A stretch of DNA of 54,142 nt, from the NCBI GenBank assembly GCA_003021015.1, contig PXRK01000033.1, positions 1 to 54,142 of the forward strand, read 5' to 3'. Below, one piece after another: positions 7,933 to 16,290 of the stretch. This stretch comes from Halobacteriales archaeon QS_4_66_20. GTDB lineage: Archaea > Halobacteriota > Halobacteria > Halobacteriales > Haloarculaceae. Position numbers and translations under genes: made by a program. The notes under the pieces are model-generated. The model did no database searches and was not told the origin of the DNA. It saw nothing but the letters and a program-made list of their open reading frames with translations. Within the stretch, counting starts at the first letter, position 1. Each line of letters begins with the position of its first letter.

Positions 7933-8277
7933 GTGAGCGACACAGTACCGGTGACAGTCGTCAACGGGGAGACCGAGACCACGATCCAGGTCGAACGCGG
8001 CCGGACGCTCCGGGACGCGCTGCTGGACCACGGCTTCGAGGTGTACGGCACCGTCTCGCGGTACGCCAACTGCGGCGGCCGGGGGCTGTGCTCGACCTGT
8101 ACGGTCGAGGTCGATCCCGCGCCGGAGCCGACCCACTGGCACGACGCGGCGGCCGTCCGCTTTGGCTACCCGCGGCTGTCCTGCTGCATCGACGTCGAGG
8201 AGCCGATGCGGGTGGGACTGCTCGACAAACACCTCTGGGGGCAGGTGCTTCCCGGACGCCTGCGGAAATCCGAGTGA
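7933..8277 (+). CDS. 2Fe-2S ferredoxin
   Basis: A 114-residue plant-type 2Fe-2S ferredoxin. It has a ubiquitin-like beta-grasp start (VPVTVVNGETETTIQVERGRTLRDALLDHG) and the cluster loop CGGRGLCSTC, which gives three ligands in C-x5-C-x2-C spacing. The fourth is expected in the SCC pair of YPRLSCCIDVE near residue 90. The GTG start at 7933 was chosen because the fold begins there and upstream sequence is antisense to another gene. The C-terminal LLDKHLWGQVLPGRLRK is basic for a haloarchaeal protein. It should be a cytoplasmic electron carrier. Confidence 0.8.
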   Translation: MSDTVPVTVVNGETETTIQVERGRTLRDALLDHGFEVYGTVSRYANCGGRGLCSTCTVEVDPAPEPTHWHDAAAVRFGYPRLSCCIDVEEPMRVGLLDKHLWGQVLPGRLRKSE

Positions 8278-8375
8278 CAGGCAGCCCCTCGGACTGGTCA
8301 CAGCGGCACGCTCCGGGGTGGCTGCCGTAATCGTCACGCTATTGTCCACCCGCGCGCAACGGGGCAGCAAGCGAC

Positions 8376-9008
8376 GTGGAGTTCGTTTCAGAGTCGGCAC
8401 GGAACCCGTTCGGCATGCGCCCGCCCTGTGAGCGGTATGTCCCAGGGTACGGCGACGCGGGCGCCGACTTCCACGTGATCGGCGACCACCCCGGCGTCCA
8501 CGGCGGCCGCGACTCGGAGATCCCGTTCGCGGACGAGCCCTGGTCGGCGGCGTTTTTCGACGCGCTGGAACGCGGCGGGCTGCTCGCGGTGACCGACGAC
8601 GAACTCCTCACGCACCACACGTTTCTCTCGTATCTGCACATGTGTGACCCCGGCGAGGCAGTGCCCGACGCCGACGCCTACGACCTGATGGAGCCGTACT
8701 TCGACGCCGAACTCCGGGCGATCACGGCACACATCCTGCTCCCCGTCGGGGCGCGGGCCACCGAGCACGTGCTGGCAACCTACACCTCGAAGGCCGTCCC
8801 CGACCCGCTTGACATGGCCGACCTCCACGGGCAGGAGCTCCGCGGCGCCGGGTGGCTCGTCGTGCCGATCGCCGACCCCGCCGAGTGGGACGGCGACGAC
8901 GCCGATGTCCTCGCCGAGCGCCTCGCGGCGATCCTGGAGACCGACTACCGCCAGCTCTCGGACCTCGGCCGGTTCATCGCCGGCGACGAACCGTACTTCG
9001 TCCGGTGA
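8376..9008 (+). CDS. Uracil-DNA glycosylase-family protein
   Basis: A 210-residue protein of the haloarchaeal UDG superfamily. An N-terminal NPFGMRPPCERYVPGYGDAG segment leads into FHVIGDHPGVHGG, equivalent to the catalytic motif-1 loop of family 4/5 enzymes. LLPVGARATEHVLATYT near residues 120-136 matches the conserved LGATA...L region, and LHGQELRGAGWLVVPIADPAEW supplies the H/P motif near the DNA-insertion loop. It starts with GTG. It would remove uracil or related lesions from DNA. The GDHPGVHG loop is diverged from canonical GEAPG, so substrate range is uncertain. It is followed 36 bp later by a NUDIX gene. Confidence 0.72.
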   Translation: MEFVSESARNPFGMRPPCERYVPGYGDAGADFHVIGDHPGVHGGRDSEIPFADEPWSAAFFDALERGGLLAVTDDELLTHHTFLSYLHMCDPGEAVPDADAYDLMEPYFDAELRAITAHILLPVGARATEHVLATYTSKAVPDPLDMADLHGQELRGAGWLVVPIADPAEWDGDDADVLAERLAAILETDYRQLSDLGRFIAGDEPYFVR

Positions 9009-9044
9009 CACAACCTACAAGCCCCAGCTACGCCTGGGGGTGGT

Positions 9045-9509
9045 ATGGAGACGACCCGACACTTCGTGGCGACGGTGTACGTCGTCAACGACGGGGCGGT
9101 GGCGCTGCACGAGCACGACCGGCTGGGGATGTGGCTGCCGCCGGGGGGCCACGTCGAGCGCGAGGAACTCCCGCACGAGGCTGCCCGGCGTGAGGTCCGC
9201 GAGGAACTCGGGCTCGACGTCGAGCTGGTCGCCCCGGTCGACGACCTCCAGTCGCCGACTGCCGCGTCGATCCCGAAACCGCAGCACTTCCTGCTGGAGG
9301 ACATCAACGTCTGCGACGGCGAGGTCGGCCACCAGCACGTCGACTTCGTCTACTACGGACGGGTCGGGAACCGGACCATCGACCCGGAGCCGGGCGAGGC
9401 CGCCGCCGAAGAGTGGGAGTGGTTCACCGCGGCGGCACTGCAACGGCGGGCCGACGACCTCGAACCGGATGTCGTGAAAGCGGGCCAGCGGGCGATCGAC
9501 ACCGTGTGA
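9045..9509 (+). CDS. NUDIX hydrolase
   Basis: A 154-residue NUDIX protein with a complete signature: GGHVEREELPHEAARREVREELG at residues 33-55 supplies the G-x5-E-x7-REVxEExG helix that binds Mg2+. The WLPPGG lead-in and a C-terminal EEWEWF strand are typical. It hydrolyses a nucleoside diphosphate linked to another moiety; the exact substrate cannot be read from sequence. Its place just after the glycosylase gene fits a nucleotide-sanitation or repair pair, but that is inference. Confidence 0.88.
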   Translation: METTRHFVATVYVVNDGAVALHEHDRLGMWLPPGGHVEREELPHEAARREVREELGLDVELVAPVDDLQSPTAASIPKPQHFLLEDINVCDGEVGHQHVDFVYYGRVGNRTIDPEPGEAAAEEWEWFTAAALQRRADDLEPDVVKAGQRAIDTV

Positions 9510-9624
9510 ACGGAAAACAGCGCGACACCCCACCCCCATCAGGATGAGGAGCGTCCCGCCGGCACGGACGGTGTGCGCGAGCGCCCGCCAGTCGAGGGCT
9601 GGCTTTTCGGAGCGTGTTCGACCG

Positions 9625-10728
9625 CTACTGGCGCTCGTCGTCGGCTGAGCCGGCGACCAGTTCCTCGGACCGCTCGGGCATCGAATCAGTGTCGGGCGAC
9701 CAGCTGAGTTCGACCGTCCACCGGCGGCCCTCGTCCTCGTCCTCGTCTTCGGTTACGTATTCGACGATGTGGACGTTACCGTCGGGTTGGGGGTACAACT
9801 GCCCCTCGACGGGTCTGTCTCCGTCGGAGCTGCTCGTGAGTTGATCGCGCAGCGTTCGGAGGTAGGTGTCGAGTTCCACCCGGTCGAGCGACGCCTCGCG
9901 CCGCAGCTGGTGTGGTCTGGCGCCGTCGCCGACGCCGCCGGGCCGGCCCGAGGAGTGTTCGCCGATCGCCGCGTTGATGACAGCGCCGAGGAGGAAGACG
10001 AGCGCCGAGAAGTAGAGGTACGTGATCACGACGATGATGCTGCCGGCGAACTCTTCCGCCCCGGAGTCGGAGAACACGAGGTACACCTGGAAGAAGCTCT
10101 GGAACGCCGTCCAGCCGACCGCGGCGAACAGTGCGCCGGGGAGGACATCCCGGATGCCCAGCTGGCAGTCGGGGAAGACGTAGTACATCGGGAGGAACGC
10201 GACGATGAGTCCGCCGAGCAACACTAGTGGCGTGAGGAACCTGCTGAACGGGATCGCGTTCGAGAAGGTGGTGAACGTGGCACTCGTGCCGACCGTGGCG
10301 ATCATCGCAATCCCGAGACCCAAGAGTACGACGACGCTGTCCCCCAGTTTGTCAACGAACGAGTTGTCGCCGACGGTCTCGTAGATCTCCGAAAAGGCCG
10401 TATCGAGGCCGCGAAAGACCTTCAGCGCCCCCCAGACCAGGACGACGACCCCGACGACCGACGCGCTACCGACGCCGGAGCGTTGCTGGAACATCTGCTG
10501 GACGATGTCCGTGATCGGTCCTGGCAGCCGATGGTTGGCGACATCGACGATCCGGGTTTCGAGGCCGCCACCGACCAGGGTGAGCACGAGGAACAGGAAG
10601 ATCAGAAGCGGCACCAGCGAGACGATCGCGCTGTACGCGATGCCCGCCGCCATGAACGCCACGTTCTTTTCGGAGAAGTCTGTGTAGACCCGCTTCAGGA
10701 ACCTTCGTGTGTCGGAGACCGATACCAT
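9625..10728 (-). CDS. YihY/BrkB family membrane protein
   Basis: A 367-residue integral membrane protein. An N-terminal amphipathic segment with KNVAFMAAGIAYSAIVSLVPLLIF (typical YihY start, AxxxAYY/SxxxSLxPLL) is followed by five further hydrophobic helices up to about residue 265. After that comes a cytoplasmic, acidic tail of about 100 residues, including a run of alternating Glu/Asp. Family members are often called virulence factor BrkB but have no settled function; some affect membrane or lipid homeostasis. The tail is longer than in bacterial homologues. The ATG at 10728 was chosen because the family begins there. Confidence 0.85.
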   Translation of the reverse strand: MVSVSDTRRFLKRVYTDFSEKNVAFMAAGIAYSAIVSLVPLLIFLFLVLTLVGGGLETRIVDVANHRLPGPITDIVQQMFQQRSGVGSASVVGVVVLVWGALKVFRGLDTAFSEIYETVGDNSFVDKLGDSVVVLLGLGIAMIATVGTSATFTTFSNAIPFSRFLTPLVLLGGLIVAFLPMYYVFPDCQLGIRDVLPGALFAAVGWTAFQSFFQVYLVFSDSGAEEFAGSIIVVITYLYFSALVFLLGAVINAAIGEHSSGRPGGVGDGARPHQLRREASLDRVELDTYLRTLRDQLTSSSDGDRPVEGQLYPQPDGNVHIVEYVTEDEDEDEGRRWTVELSWSPDTDSMPERSEELVAGSADDERQ

Positions 10729-10797
10729 ACGAGTTAGTTGGTAGTCTATCTGGAAAAATCTGCGTGCCGGCAACTGCGTGCAGACGAACGACCGGAT

Positions 10798-10843
10798 GCT
10801 CGTGTTCGGCGGTGGGCCGGTCGGTGCCCGCAAGGCCCGCCGG
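10798..10843 (+). pseudogene. Fragment copy of precorrin-2 dehydrogenase gene
   Basis: These 46 bp match 5641-5686 in the precorrin-2 dehydrogenase gene with only two substitutions, reproducing the LVFGGGPVGARKARR coding segment. A GACGAACG block just upstream also matches, after a short insertion. No continuing frame exists. It lies in the 208-bp gap upstream of the coiled-coil gene and looks like a duplication remnant. Confidence 0.65.
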
Positions 10844-10905
10844 CCCGAACTGACCGCTCGCAGCCCCTCTTCCCGCAAAATGCGAATTTGATAACAGTAA
10901 GTAGC

Positions 10906-10912
10906 TTTAATA
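10906..10912 (+). promoter_or_regulatory. TATA box of the coiled-coil protein gene
   Basis: TTTAATA centred at 10909 is 28 bp before the ATG at 10937, preceded by an AT-rich run, and fits a leaderless haloarchaeal transcript. Confidence 0.5.
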
Positions 10913-10936
10913 CCTTCGGAAAACGCAAATGCAGAC

Positions 10937-12193
10937 ATGAGTGATTCACAGGCATACGAGGAGGTAACAGTCGCCTCGGAGGGGGTCACCGTCAAAAAGC
11001 GGTTCGAGGAGGAAGAGTTCCCCGTCCCGGCGATCGCCTTCGAATTCGAATCGAATCGCGACGAGGAGGTCACCGTCCGGCTGACGGACACGGTACCCGA
11101 CGACATCGAAGTCGAGGACCTGGGCTTTCACCCGGAGTACGGCAGCGAGTACTGGACCATCGACGACGACCAGATCACGTTCGAGCGCGACCTCGACGCG
11201 AACTCCTCGTACACGACGGTGTACGGGATCCGCGCGACCGGAAGCGACGACGTCCAGCAGTTCCTCGCCGAACCAACGCTGGAGTCGGTCGACCCGCCGC
11301 TGCCCGAGGGCGAGAGCCACGAGGACGTCATCCCCGACACGAGCGACGACGTTGTCAAGGACGCCATCGCCGGCGACGGCGAGATCCCCGGGCTCGAAGA
11401 CGAGGACGAGGAGGAAGATGAGGACGAGGAGGATGTCGGCACGCTGGACCTGAAAGACCCCAACGATCCAGAATCCGGGACGGCGGACGCCAGTTCGGAC
11501 GGCGCCGAAGCTGGGGGCGAGGCCGACGCTGGCGCCGGGGACGCGGAGGACGACGGCGGCGGGGAGGTCACCGTCTCCGACGACAGCCTCATCGCCACGA
11601 TGGCGACGGAGATCCGCCAGAAGAACGTCTCCGCTGAGGACGTGAAGCTGCTCCGGCAGGCGTTCGAGATCGCCGCCGAGGAGGGCGGCTCCACCGCCGC
11701 GAAGATCGATCAGATCCAGTCGGACATCGCGGACCTGCGCGCCTACACCAACTCGCTCGAGGAGTTCCTCGACGAGAACGGCACCGCCGAGGAGCTGATC
11801 GAGGAGTTCAAGGGTCAGGTCGAGCAGTTCGAACAGCAGCTCGACGACCAGAGCGGGCAGATCGACGCCATCGACGAAACGGTCGAGGCCGTCAGCGGGG
11901 ACGTCGACGCGATGTCCGAGGAGGTCGAGTCGATGGGCGAGGAGGTCGCGACTGTCAACGACGACGTCGACACGCTCGACGAGGAGGTCAGCTCCGTCCG
12001 CAGGGAGGTCAACGGCCTGGGCACCGAGGTCGAGGAGTTCGAGGACGCGCTCGAAGCGGTCGAGGAGGAGGTCGAGGAACTGCAGGAGGAAGTCACCGAC
12101 GACGACGTCGCCGAGCACATCGAGGAGATCGAACAGAGCATCGAGGACCTCGAGATCTGGCAAGAACAGATCAAAGAGACGTTCGGCGGGTGA
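10937..12193 (+). CDS. Acidic coiled-coil protein with N-terminal beta domain
   Basis: A 418-residue protein. Residues 1-115 form a beta-rich domain (VTVKKRFEEEEFPVPAIAFEF...VTVRLTDTVPDD..., resembling an immunoglobulin-like or DUF11-type sandwich). Residues 150-220 are a very acidic linker. Residues 255-418 are a long heptad coiled coil dominated by Asp/Glu with V/I/L at a and d positions (IDAIDETVEAVSGDVDAM pattern repeated). There is no signal peptide and no membrane helix. It is probably a cytoplasmic scaffold or partition-like protein; I do not recognise a named family. Transcribed on its own from a clear TATA box. Confidence 0.7.
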   Translation: MSDSQAYEEVTVASEGVTVKKRFEEEEFPVPAIAFEFESNRDEEVTVRLTDTVPDDIEVEDLGFHPEYGSEYWTIDDDQITFERDLDANSSYTTVYGIRATGSDDVQQFLAEPTLESVDPPLPEGESHEDVIPDTSDDVVKDAIAGDGEIPGLEDEDEEEDEDEEDVGTLDLKDPNDPESGTADASSDGAEAGGEADAGAGDAEDDGGGEVTVSDDSLIATMATEIRQKNVSAEDVKLLRQAFEIAAEEGGSTAAKIDQIQSDIADLRAYTNSLEEFLDENGTAEELIEEFKGQVEQFEQQLDDQSGQIDAIDETVEAVSGDVDAMSEEVESMGEEVATVNDDVDTLDEEVSSVRREVNGLGTEVEEFEDALEAVEEEVEELQEEVTDDDVAEHIEEIEQSIEDLEIWQEQIKETFGG

Positions 12194-12297
12194 CCACAGG
12201 TCCGGGCACGCGGTCCCGCCTTTCCGGGTTCGCAACCGCCACACCCCAGGTTCGCGGTCCGTAAACTGTTTCGTTCGTCCGGTTCCTACGACCGCTG

Positions 12298-12723
12298 ATG
12301 GCAGAGTTCAATCTCCAGCCGCGCCTGGACGCCGCCGGGAGCGAGGCGGGCGACGCCGTGGCGCTACTGACCCCCTACGTCGAGGAGTACGAGTCGGTCG
12401 CGTTCGGTGAGGACTCGACCGACGCCACGGAGCGCGACGGCGTGCTCGTCCCCGACGCGTACCTCGAAATCAACGGCGTCGAGGTGTTCGCCGAGATCTA
12501 CACGGCGCTGACCCCGGAGCCGTCGGTCGTCGACGTCGGCCTCTGGGGACCGACCGCCGAACGGTTCCCCGTCCGCGTCCAGCACTACGCGCTCCAGCAG
12601 ATCAGCCAGCCGGACCTCTACGAGTTTCACGCGCTGGACAGCAAGGTAACGCTCGTGATCGCCGAGAGCAAACTCGAAGCCGAGGAAGTCCGGCGTGAGG
12701 TGCCTGGCGCCGCCCTCGGGTGA
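12298..12723 (+). CDS. Conserved haloarchaeal hypothetical protein
   Basis: A 141-residue protein of mixed alpha/beta character with a central AYLEINGVEVFAEIYTALTPEP strand pair and VRVQHYALQQISQPDLYEFH. There is no signal peptide, cysteine or recognisable catalytic motif. The start is the only ATG with coding-like sequence downstream. Codon usage matches neighbours. I do not recognise the family. An eight-unit 11-bp tandem repeat begins directly after its stop. Confidence 0.55.
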   Translation: MAEFNLQPRLDAAGSEAGDAVALLTPYVEEYESVAFGEDSTDATERDGVLVPDAYLEINGVEVFAEIYTALTPEPSVVDVGLWGPTAERFPVRVQHYALQQISQPDLYEFHALDSKVTLVIAESKLEAEEVRREVPGAALG

Positions 12724-12724
12724 G

Positions 12725-12812
12725 TTTCGCGGTAGTTTCGCGGCAACTTCGCGGCAACTTCACGGCAGTTTCGCGGTAGTTTCGCTGCAATTTCGCGGCA
12801 GTTTCGCGGCCG
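12725..12812. repeat. 11-bp tandem repeat, eight units
   Basis: Eight consecutive 11-mers on the theme TTTCGCGGYAR begin one base after the stop of the preceding gene: TTTCGCGGTAG, TTTCGCGGCAA, CTTCGCGGCAA, CTTCACGGCAG, TTTCGCGGTAG, TTTCGCTGCAA, TTTCGCGGCAG, TTTCGCGGCCG. The period of 11 is close to one DNA helical turn, so each unit presents the same face. The next gene starts 75 bp downstream. Confidence 0.85.
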
Positions 12813-12887
12813 CCCTCGGAGGAGGATCGACCCAAACGGAGCCCCGCGACCGGCAGCCCTTTGAGAGTCGCGGCCGACCTCCCAGCC

Positions 12888-13649
12888 ATGAAGCTCACCG
12901 TTCTCGGCACGGGGAGCGCGATGCCGACCGGCGAGCGGTTCCAGACCGGCCTGTTGCTGGAGTCGGGCGAGGACCGCCTGCTCGTCGACTGTGGCAGCGG
13001 CGTCCTGCACCGCCTCGCCCGGACCGAGACGGGCTATGAGGGCGCCGACACCCTGCTTTTGACCCACCACCACCTCGATCACGTCTCGGATCTGCCCGTT
13101 CTGATGAAAGCGCGGTGGCTCGCCGGCGAGGACTCGCTCACCGTCGTCGGCCCGCCGGGCACCCGCGACCTCGTCGAGGGGCTGCTCGGCGTCCACGAGT
13201 ACATGCAGGATCGGCTGGAGCTGTCGATCCGCGAGATCGACCCCGGCGAGGGGTTCTCGCTTGCCGGGTTCGACGTGCAGTCGATGGAGACCCGCCACTC
13301 GATGCAGTGTCTGGCTTACCGGTTCGTCCCCGCCGGCGCGGAGGGACCAGTGTTCGCGTTCAGCGGCGACAGCGAGGCGTTCGAGGAGCTGATCGAGTTC
13401 GCCGACGGCGCCGCCGTGCTCGTCCACGACTGCTCGTTCCCCGACGACCTCGACGTCTCGAACCACCCGACGCCGTCGTCACTCGGCGAGACACTCGCCG
13501 GCGCCGACGCCGAGATCGGCCGCGTCTATCTTTCCCACCTGTACCCCCACACCGACGGCAACCACGAGGCGATGCTCGACTCGCTGGGCGAGCACTACGA
13601 CGGTGACGTCCGCTTTGCGGCGGACGGACTGACTGTCGACGTCTCCTGA
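12888..13649 (+). CDS. MBL-fold hydrolase, RNase Z-like
   Basis: A 253-residue metallo-beta-lactamase-fold protein: KLTVLGTGSAMPTGERFQTG N-terminus, zinc motif THHHLDH (HxHxDH type) near residue 63, FAFSGDSE near 156, VHDCSF near 182, and a distal LSHLYPH. The LGTGSAMPT...QTG start is characteristic of RNase Z and related arylsulfatase-like hydrolases. The ATG at 12888 was preferred over an upstream in-frame start because the fold begins there. It may process tRNA 3' ends, but an RNase Z-like hydrolase on small molecules is equally possible because the exosite arm typical of RNase Z is not obvious. Confidence 0.8.
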   Translation: MKLTVLGTGSAMPTGERFQTGLLLESGEDRLLVDCGSGVLHRLARTETGYEGADTLLLTHHHLDHVSDLPVLMKARWLAGEDSLTVVGPPGTRDLVEGLLGVHEYMQDRLELSIREIDPGEGFSLAGFDVQSMETRHSMQCLAYRFVPAGAEGPVFAFSGDSEAFEELIEFADGAAVLVHDCSFPDDLDVSNHPTPSSLGETLAGADAEIGRVYLSHLYPHTDGNHEAMLDSLGEHYDGDVRFAADGLTVDVS

Positions 13650-13675
13650 CGGAGAACGGGCCGCTTCGAGCGGTG

Positions 13676-14917
13676 TCAGGGCCGTTCGAGCGTGATCCGG
13701 AAGTCGGCACCGCCGTGCTCGCCGTCGGCGACGGCCACCGCGCCGCCGTAGGATTCGACGAGCGTCCGGGCGAGGCCGAGCCCGAAGCCGGTCCCGTCGC
13801 TGTCGGGGCCTTTCTGTCCCATCTCGAAGATCCCGTCGCGGACTTCATCGGCGATCCCAGCGCCGTCGTCAGCCATCCCGATCAGCACGGTGTCCGGCGT
13901 CGGCTCCTCGGTCCGCAGCCGGACGGTGACCGGGCCCTCGTTGTGGACGACCGCGTTCGAGAGGATGTTGGTGAACACCGAATCGATGAGGTCGCCGGCG
14001 TACACCTGGTACTCGAAGGCGGCGGGGTCGGACTCGACGGTGAGGTCGTCGAACTTGGCGCGGACGTCCGCGACGACGTCGGTCACGATCGGTTCGAGGT
14101 CGCGGACCTCCGGTTCGCCTTCCTGCTCGAGGGTCTTGACGGTCTCGCCGACGTTGTCGATCAGCTCCGCGGCGCTCTCGGCGGTCCGCTGGATCTTCTC
14201 GGCGTGCCCGGCGAGCTGATCGTCGTCCTCGACGGCCGTCGCGATGGCGTCCGAAAAGCCGGCGATAACCTGCAGGTCGTTGCCCAGGTCGTGTCTGAGC
14301 AGGCGGTCGTACACCTCGACCATCTCCTTGCGCTTGGCGAGGTCGTTGCGGGCCCGTTCGAGGCGCTCGCGCGACCGGATGTTGACGATCGCCGTCGCGA
14401 TGTGTTCGGCGAAATAATCGGCGGGTTTGACGTGAAACTCCTCGAGGCGGTCGAGCGTCGACCAGTCTAGCACGAGCACGGCACCCCGCGCCCCCATCTC
14501 GTCGCGGTAGATCGTCGGCGCGGCGAGCGAGACCGCGCCGTGGGGACAGCCGTCGCAGCCGCCCGGGTCGACTACCTCCACGTCCTCGTTCCTGTAAGCG
14601 ATCTCCACGCCGTCGCGGGCGCAGACGACGACGTTCCCCGTTTCGTAGGCGCGCTGTGCCAGCGGCCCCGGTTCGTCGCCCCCGTGGACGCCGTTCCGGA
14701 GACTCTCCAGTACCCTGAGCTCCCCGTTGCGGATCTCCGCCAGCGTCGGCGACGGATGACCGTCGATGAACTGGGGCGTCGCCTCCATTGACAGCATCGC
14801 CACCTCCTCGACGGATTCGAGGTGGTAGATCTCCCGGCTGTACTTGACGATCCGACCCGCCGTCTTCACCGTCCGCTCGCGCGGATCCCGGCGACTCGCG
14901 TGGTCTTCCTCTGACAT
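13676..14917 (-). CDS. Sensor histidine kinase with GAF-like domain
   Basis: A 413-residue soluble kinase. Residues 20-200 form a GAF-like sensor with an internal cysteine pair (PGGCDGCPHG) in a loop that often binds a metal or acts as a redox site. A coiled helix follows, then the H-box RLLRHDLGNDLQVIAG (His near residue 215). The HATPase_c boxes are N (LSNAVVHNE), G1 (DDGAGIAD) and G2 (GTGFGLGLARTLVE). There are no membrane helices, so it senses something in the cytoplasm. No response regulator gene is adjacent, which is common in haloarchaea. The start ATG at 14917 marks the beginning of family similarity. Confidence 0.82.
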   Translation of the reverse strand: MSEEDHASRRDPRERTVKTAGRIVKYSREIYHLESVEEVAMLSMEATPQFIDGHPSPTLAEIRNGELRVLESLRNGVHGGDEPGPLAQRAYETGNVVVCARDGVEIAYRNEDVEVVDPGGCDGCPHGAVSLAAPTIYRDEMGARGAVLVLDWSTLDRLEEFHVKPADYFAEHIATAIVNIRSRERLERARNDLAKRKEMVEVYDRLLRHDLGNDLQVIAGFSDAIATAVEDDDQLAGHAEKIQRTAESAAELIDNVGETVKTLEQEGEPEVRDLEPIVTDVVADVRAKFDDLTVESDPAAFEYQVYAGDLIDSVFTNILSNAVVHNEGPVTVRLRTEEPTPDTVLIGMADDGAGIADEVRDGIFEMGQKGPDSDGTGFGLGLARTLVESYGGAVAVADGEHGGADFRITLERP

Positions 14918-15037
14918 TCGTGCTCGCCTGCTTCCGACTGTTATCCGATAATGGAGGTCATTACAAAAAACCGTTTCCCCCAGCGACCTGACAAAATCGG
15001 GGGCGGGGATAGAGCTATTGACGCCCTCGTCCAACGA

Positions 15038-16207
15038 ATGGGTATGCAACAGTTTCCAGATCTGGGGGTGGACGTACCCGAGCTGTCGGCCGAAGAACTC
15101 AATCGCCGGCTCGACGGCGGCGAGCGCGTCACGCTGCTGGACACCCGCCGGCCGGCGGACTTCGAGGCGTGGCACATCTCACATCCAAACGTGACCAGCG
15201 TCAACGTCCCGTTCACCGCGTTTCTCGACGCCCACGGCGACCCGGCGGAGACGGTGCCCGATGGCGTTCCAGACGAGCCGCTGGTGACCTGCTGTGCGAA
15301 GGGCATCTCCAGCCTGTACGTCGCAGCGTTTCTCGCTCGCGAGGGCTGGGACGTGGTGGGCCTCGAAGACGGGATGGAGGGGTGGGCGTCGCTGCTCGAA
15401 GCGCTTCCGGTGACAGCCGGTGTCGCCGACGACGCCGAGATTGTACAGTTCCACCGCCCCTCCAGCGGCTGCCTGTCGTACCTGCTGGTCGCCGGCGGGG
15501 ACGCCGCCGTGGTGGATCCGCTCGACGCGTTCGCCGCCCAGTACGTTGGCGCCGCGGACGAGCGGGGCGCGACGCTGCGGTACGCCGTCGACACCCACGT
15601 CCACGCCGACCACGTCAGCGGCGTCCGTGCAGTCGCCGAAGCGAGCGACGCGACGGCCGTGATGCCCCAGGGTGCGACCGATCGCGGACTCGCGTTCGAT
15701 GCTGAGCTGGTCGAGGCCGGCGAGGCGCTTCCGCTGGGTGAGCAGTCGATCGAGGCCGTTGCGCTTCCCGGCCACACCACGGAGATGCTGGGTTACCGCT
15801 TCGGCGGCGCGCTCGTTTCCGGCGACACGCTCTTTCTGGACGGCGTTGCCCGGCCGGACCTCGAAGACGCGGCAGCGGCCCGCGAGGCGGCCGGCACGCT
15901 CTGGGAGACGCTGCAGGCGCTGGCATCGGAGCCCGCTGACCTCGTCGTTGCCCCGGGACACGTCGGGCCGACGACCGTGCCGGGTGAGGACGGTTCCTTT
16001 ACCGCTCGGCTCGGTGAACTCCGGGAGCGACTGCGGGCGTTCGAGGAGGACCGCGAGGCGTTCGTCGAGCGCCTCCTCGACGACCTGCCGCCGCGGCCCG
16101 CCAACTACGAGCGGATCATCGCGATCAATCTGGGGCAGGGGTCGGCGAGTGCCACGGAGGCGTTCGAACTGGAACTCGGGCCGAACAACTGTGCTGTTTC
16201 TGAGTAA
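15038..16207 (+). CDS. Rhodanese-MBL fusion hydrolase
   Basis: A 389-residue fusion. Residues 15-125 are a rhodanese domain (VTLLDTRRPADFEAWHISHP) with the active-site loop LVTCCAKGISS carrying the catalytic Cys. Residues 135-389 are a metallo-beta-lactamase domain with THVHADH, PGHTTEM, SGDTLF and APGHVGP motifs of the persulfide dioxygenase/glyoxalase II group. In most bacterial fusions the MBL domain comes first, so this order is the reverse. Likely role: oxidation and transfer of persulfide sulfur in the cytoplasm. An ATG six bases downstream (15044) is an alternative start. AGAGCTAT near 15011 could be the TATA element. Confidence 0.82.
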   Translation: MGMQQFPDLGVDVPELSAEELNRRLDGGERVTLLDTRRPADFEAWHISHPNVTSVNVPFTAFLDAHGDPAETVPDGVPDEPLVTCCAKGISSLYVAAFLAREGWDVVGLEDGMEGWASLLEALPVTAGVADDAEIVQFHRPSSGCLSYLLVAGGDAAVVDPLDAFAAQYVGAADERGATLRYAVDTHVHADHVSGVRAVAEASDATAVMPQGATDRGLAFDAELVEAGEALPLGEQSIEAVALPGHTTEMLGYRFGGALVSGDTLFLDGVARPDLEDAAAAREAAGTLWETLQALASEPADLVVAPGHVGPTTVPGEDGSFTARLGELRERLRAFEEDREAFVERLLDDLPPRPANYERIIAINLGQGSASATEAFELELGPNNCAVSE

Positions 16208-16290
16208 TTTGCGGTGAGATCGACGCTGGCTTTCTTGCTGTTCGAAACGCCAGCAACGAGAGCGTCGCACGTGGGGAGTCTACACACTAC

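Noticed and set aside
9510-9624. Minus-strand stretch reading EKPALDWRALAHTVRAGGTLLI with membrane-helix character in the gap between NUDIX and YihY genes
   Set aside because: Too short, no start or stop arrangement of its own, and it runs into the antisense of the NUDIX gene; at most a remnant.
12725-12812. Tandem repeat as a CRISPR array
   Set aside because: Units are 11 bp with no spacers and no cas genes nearby.
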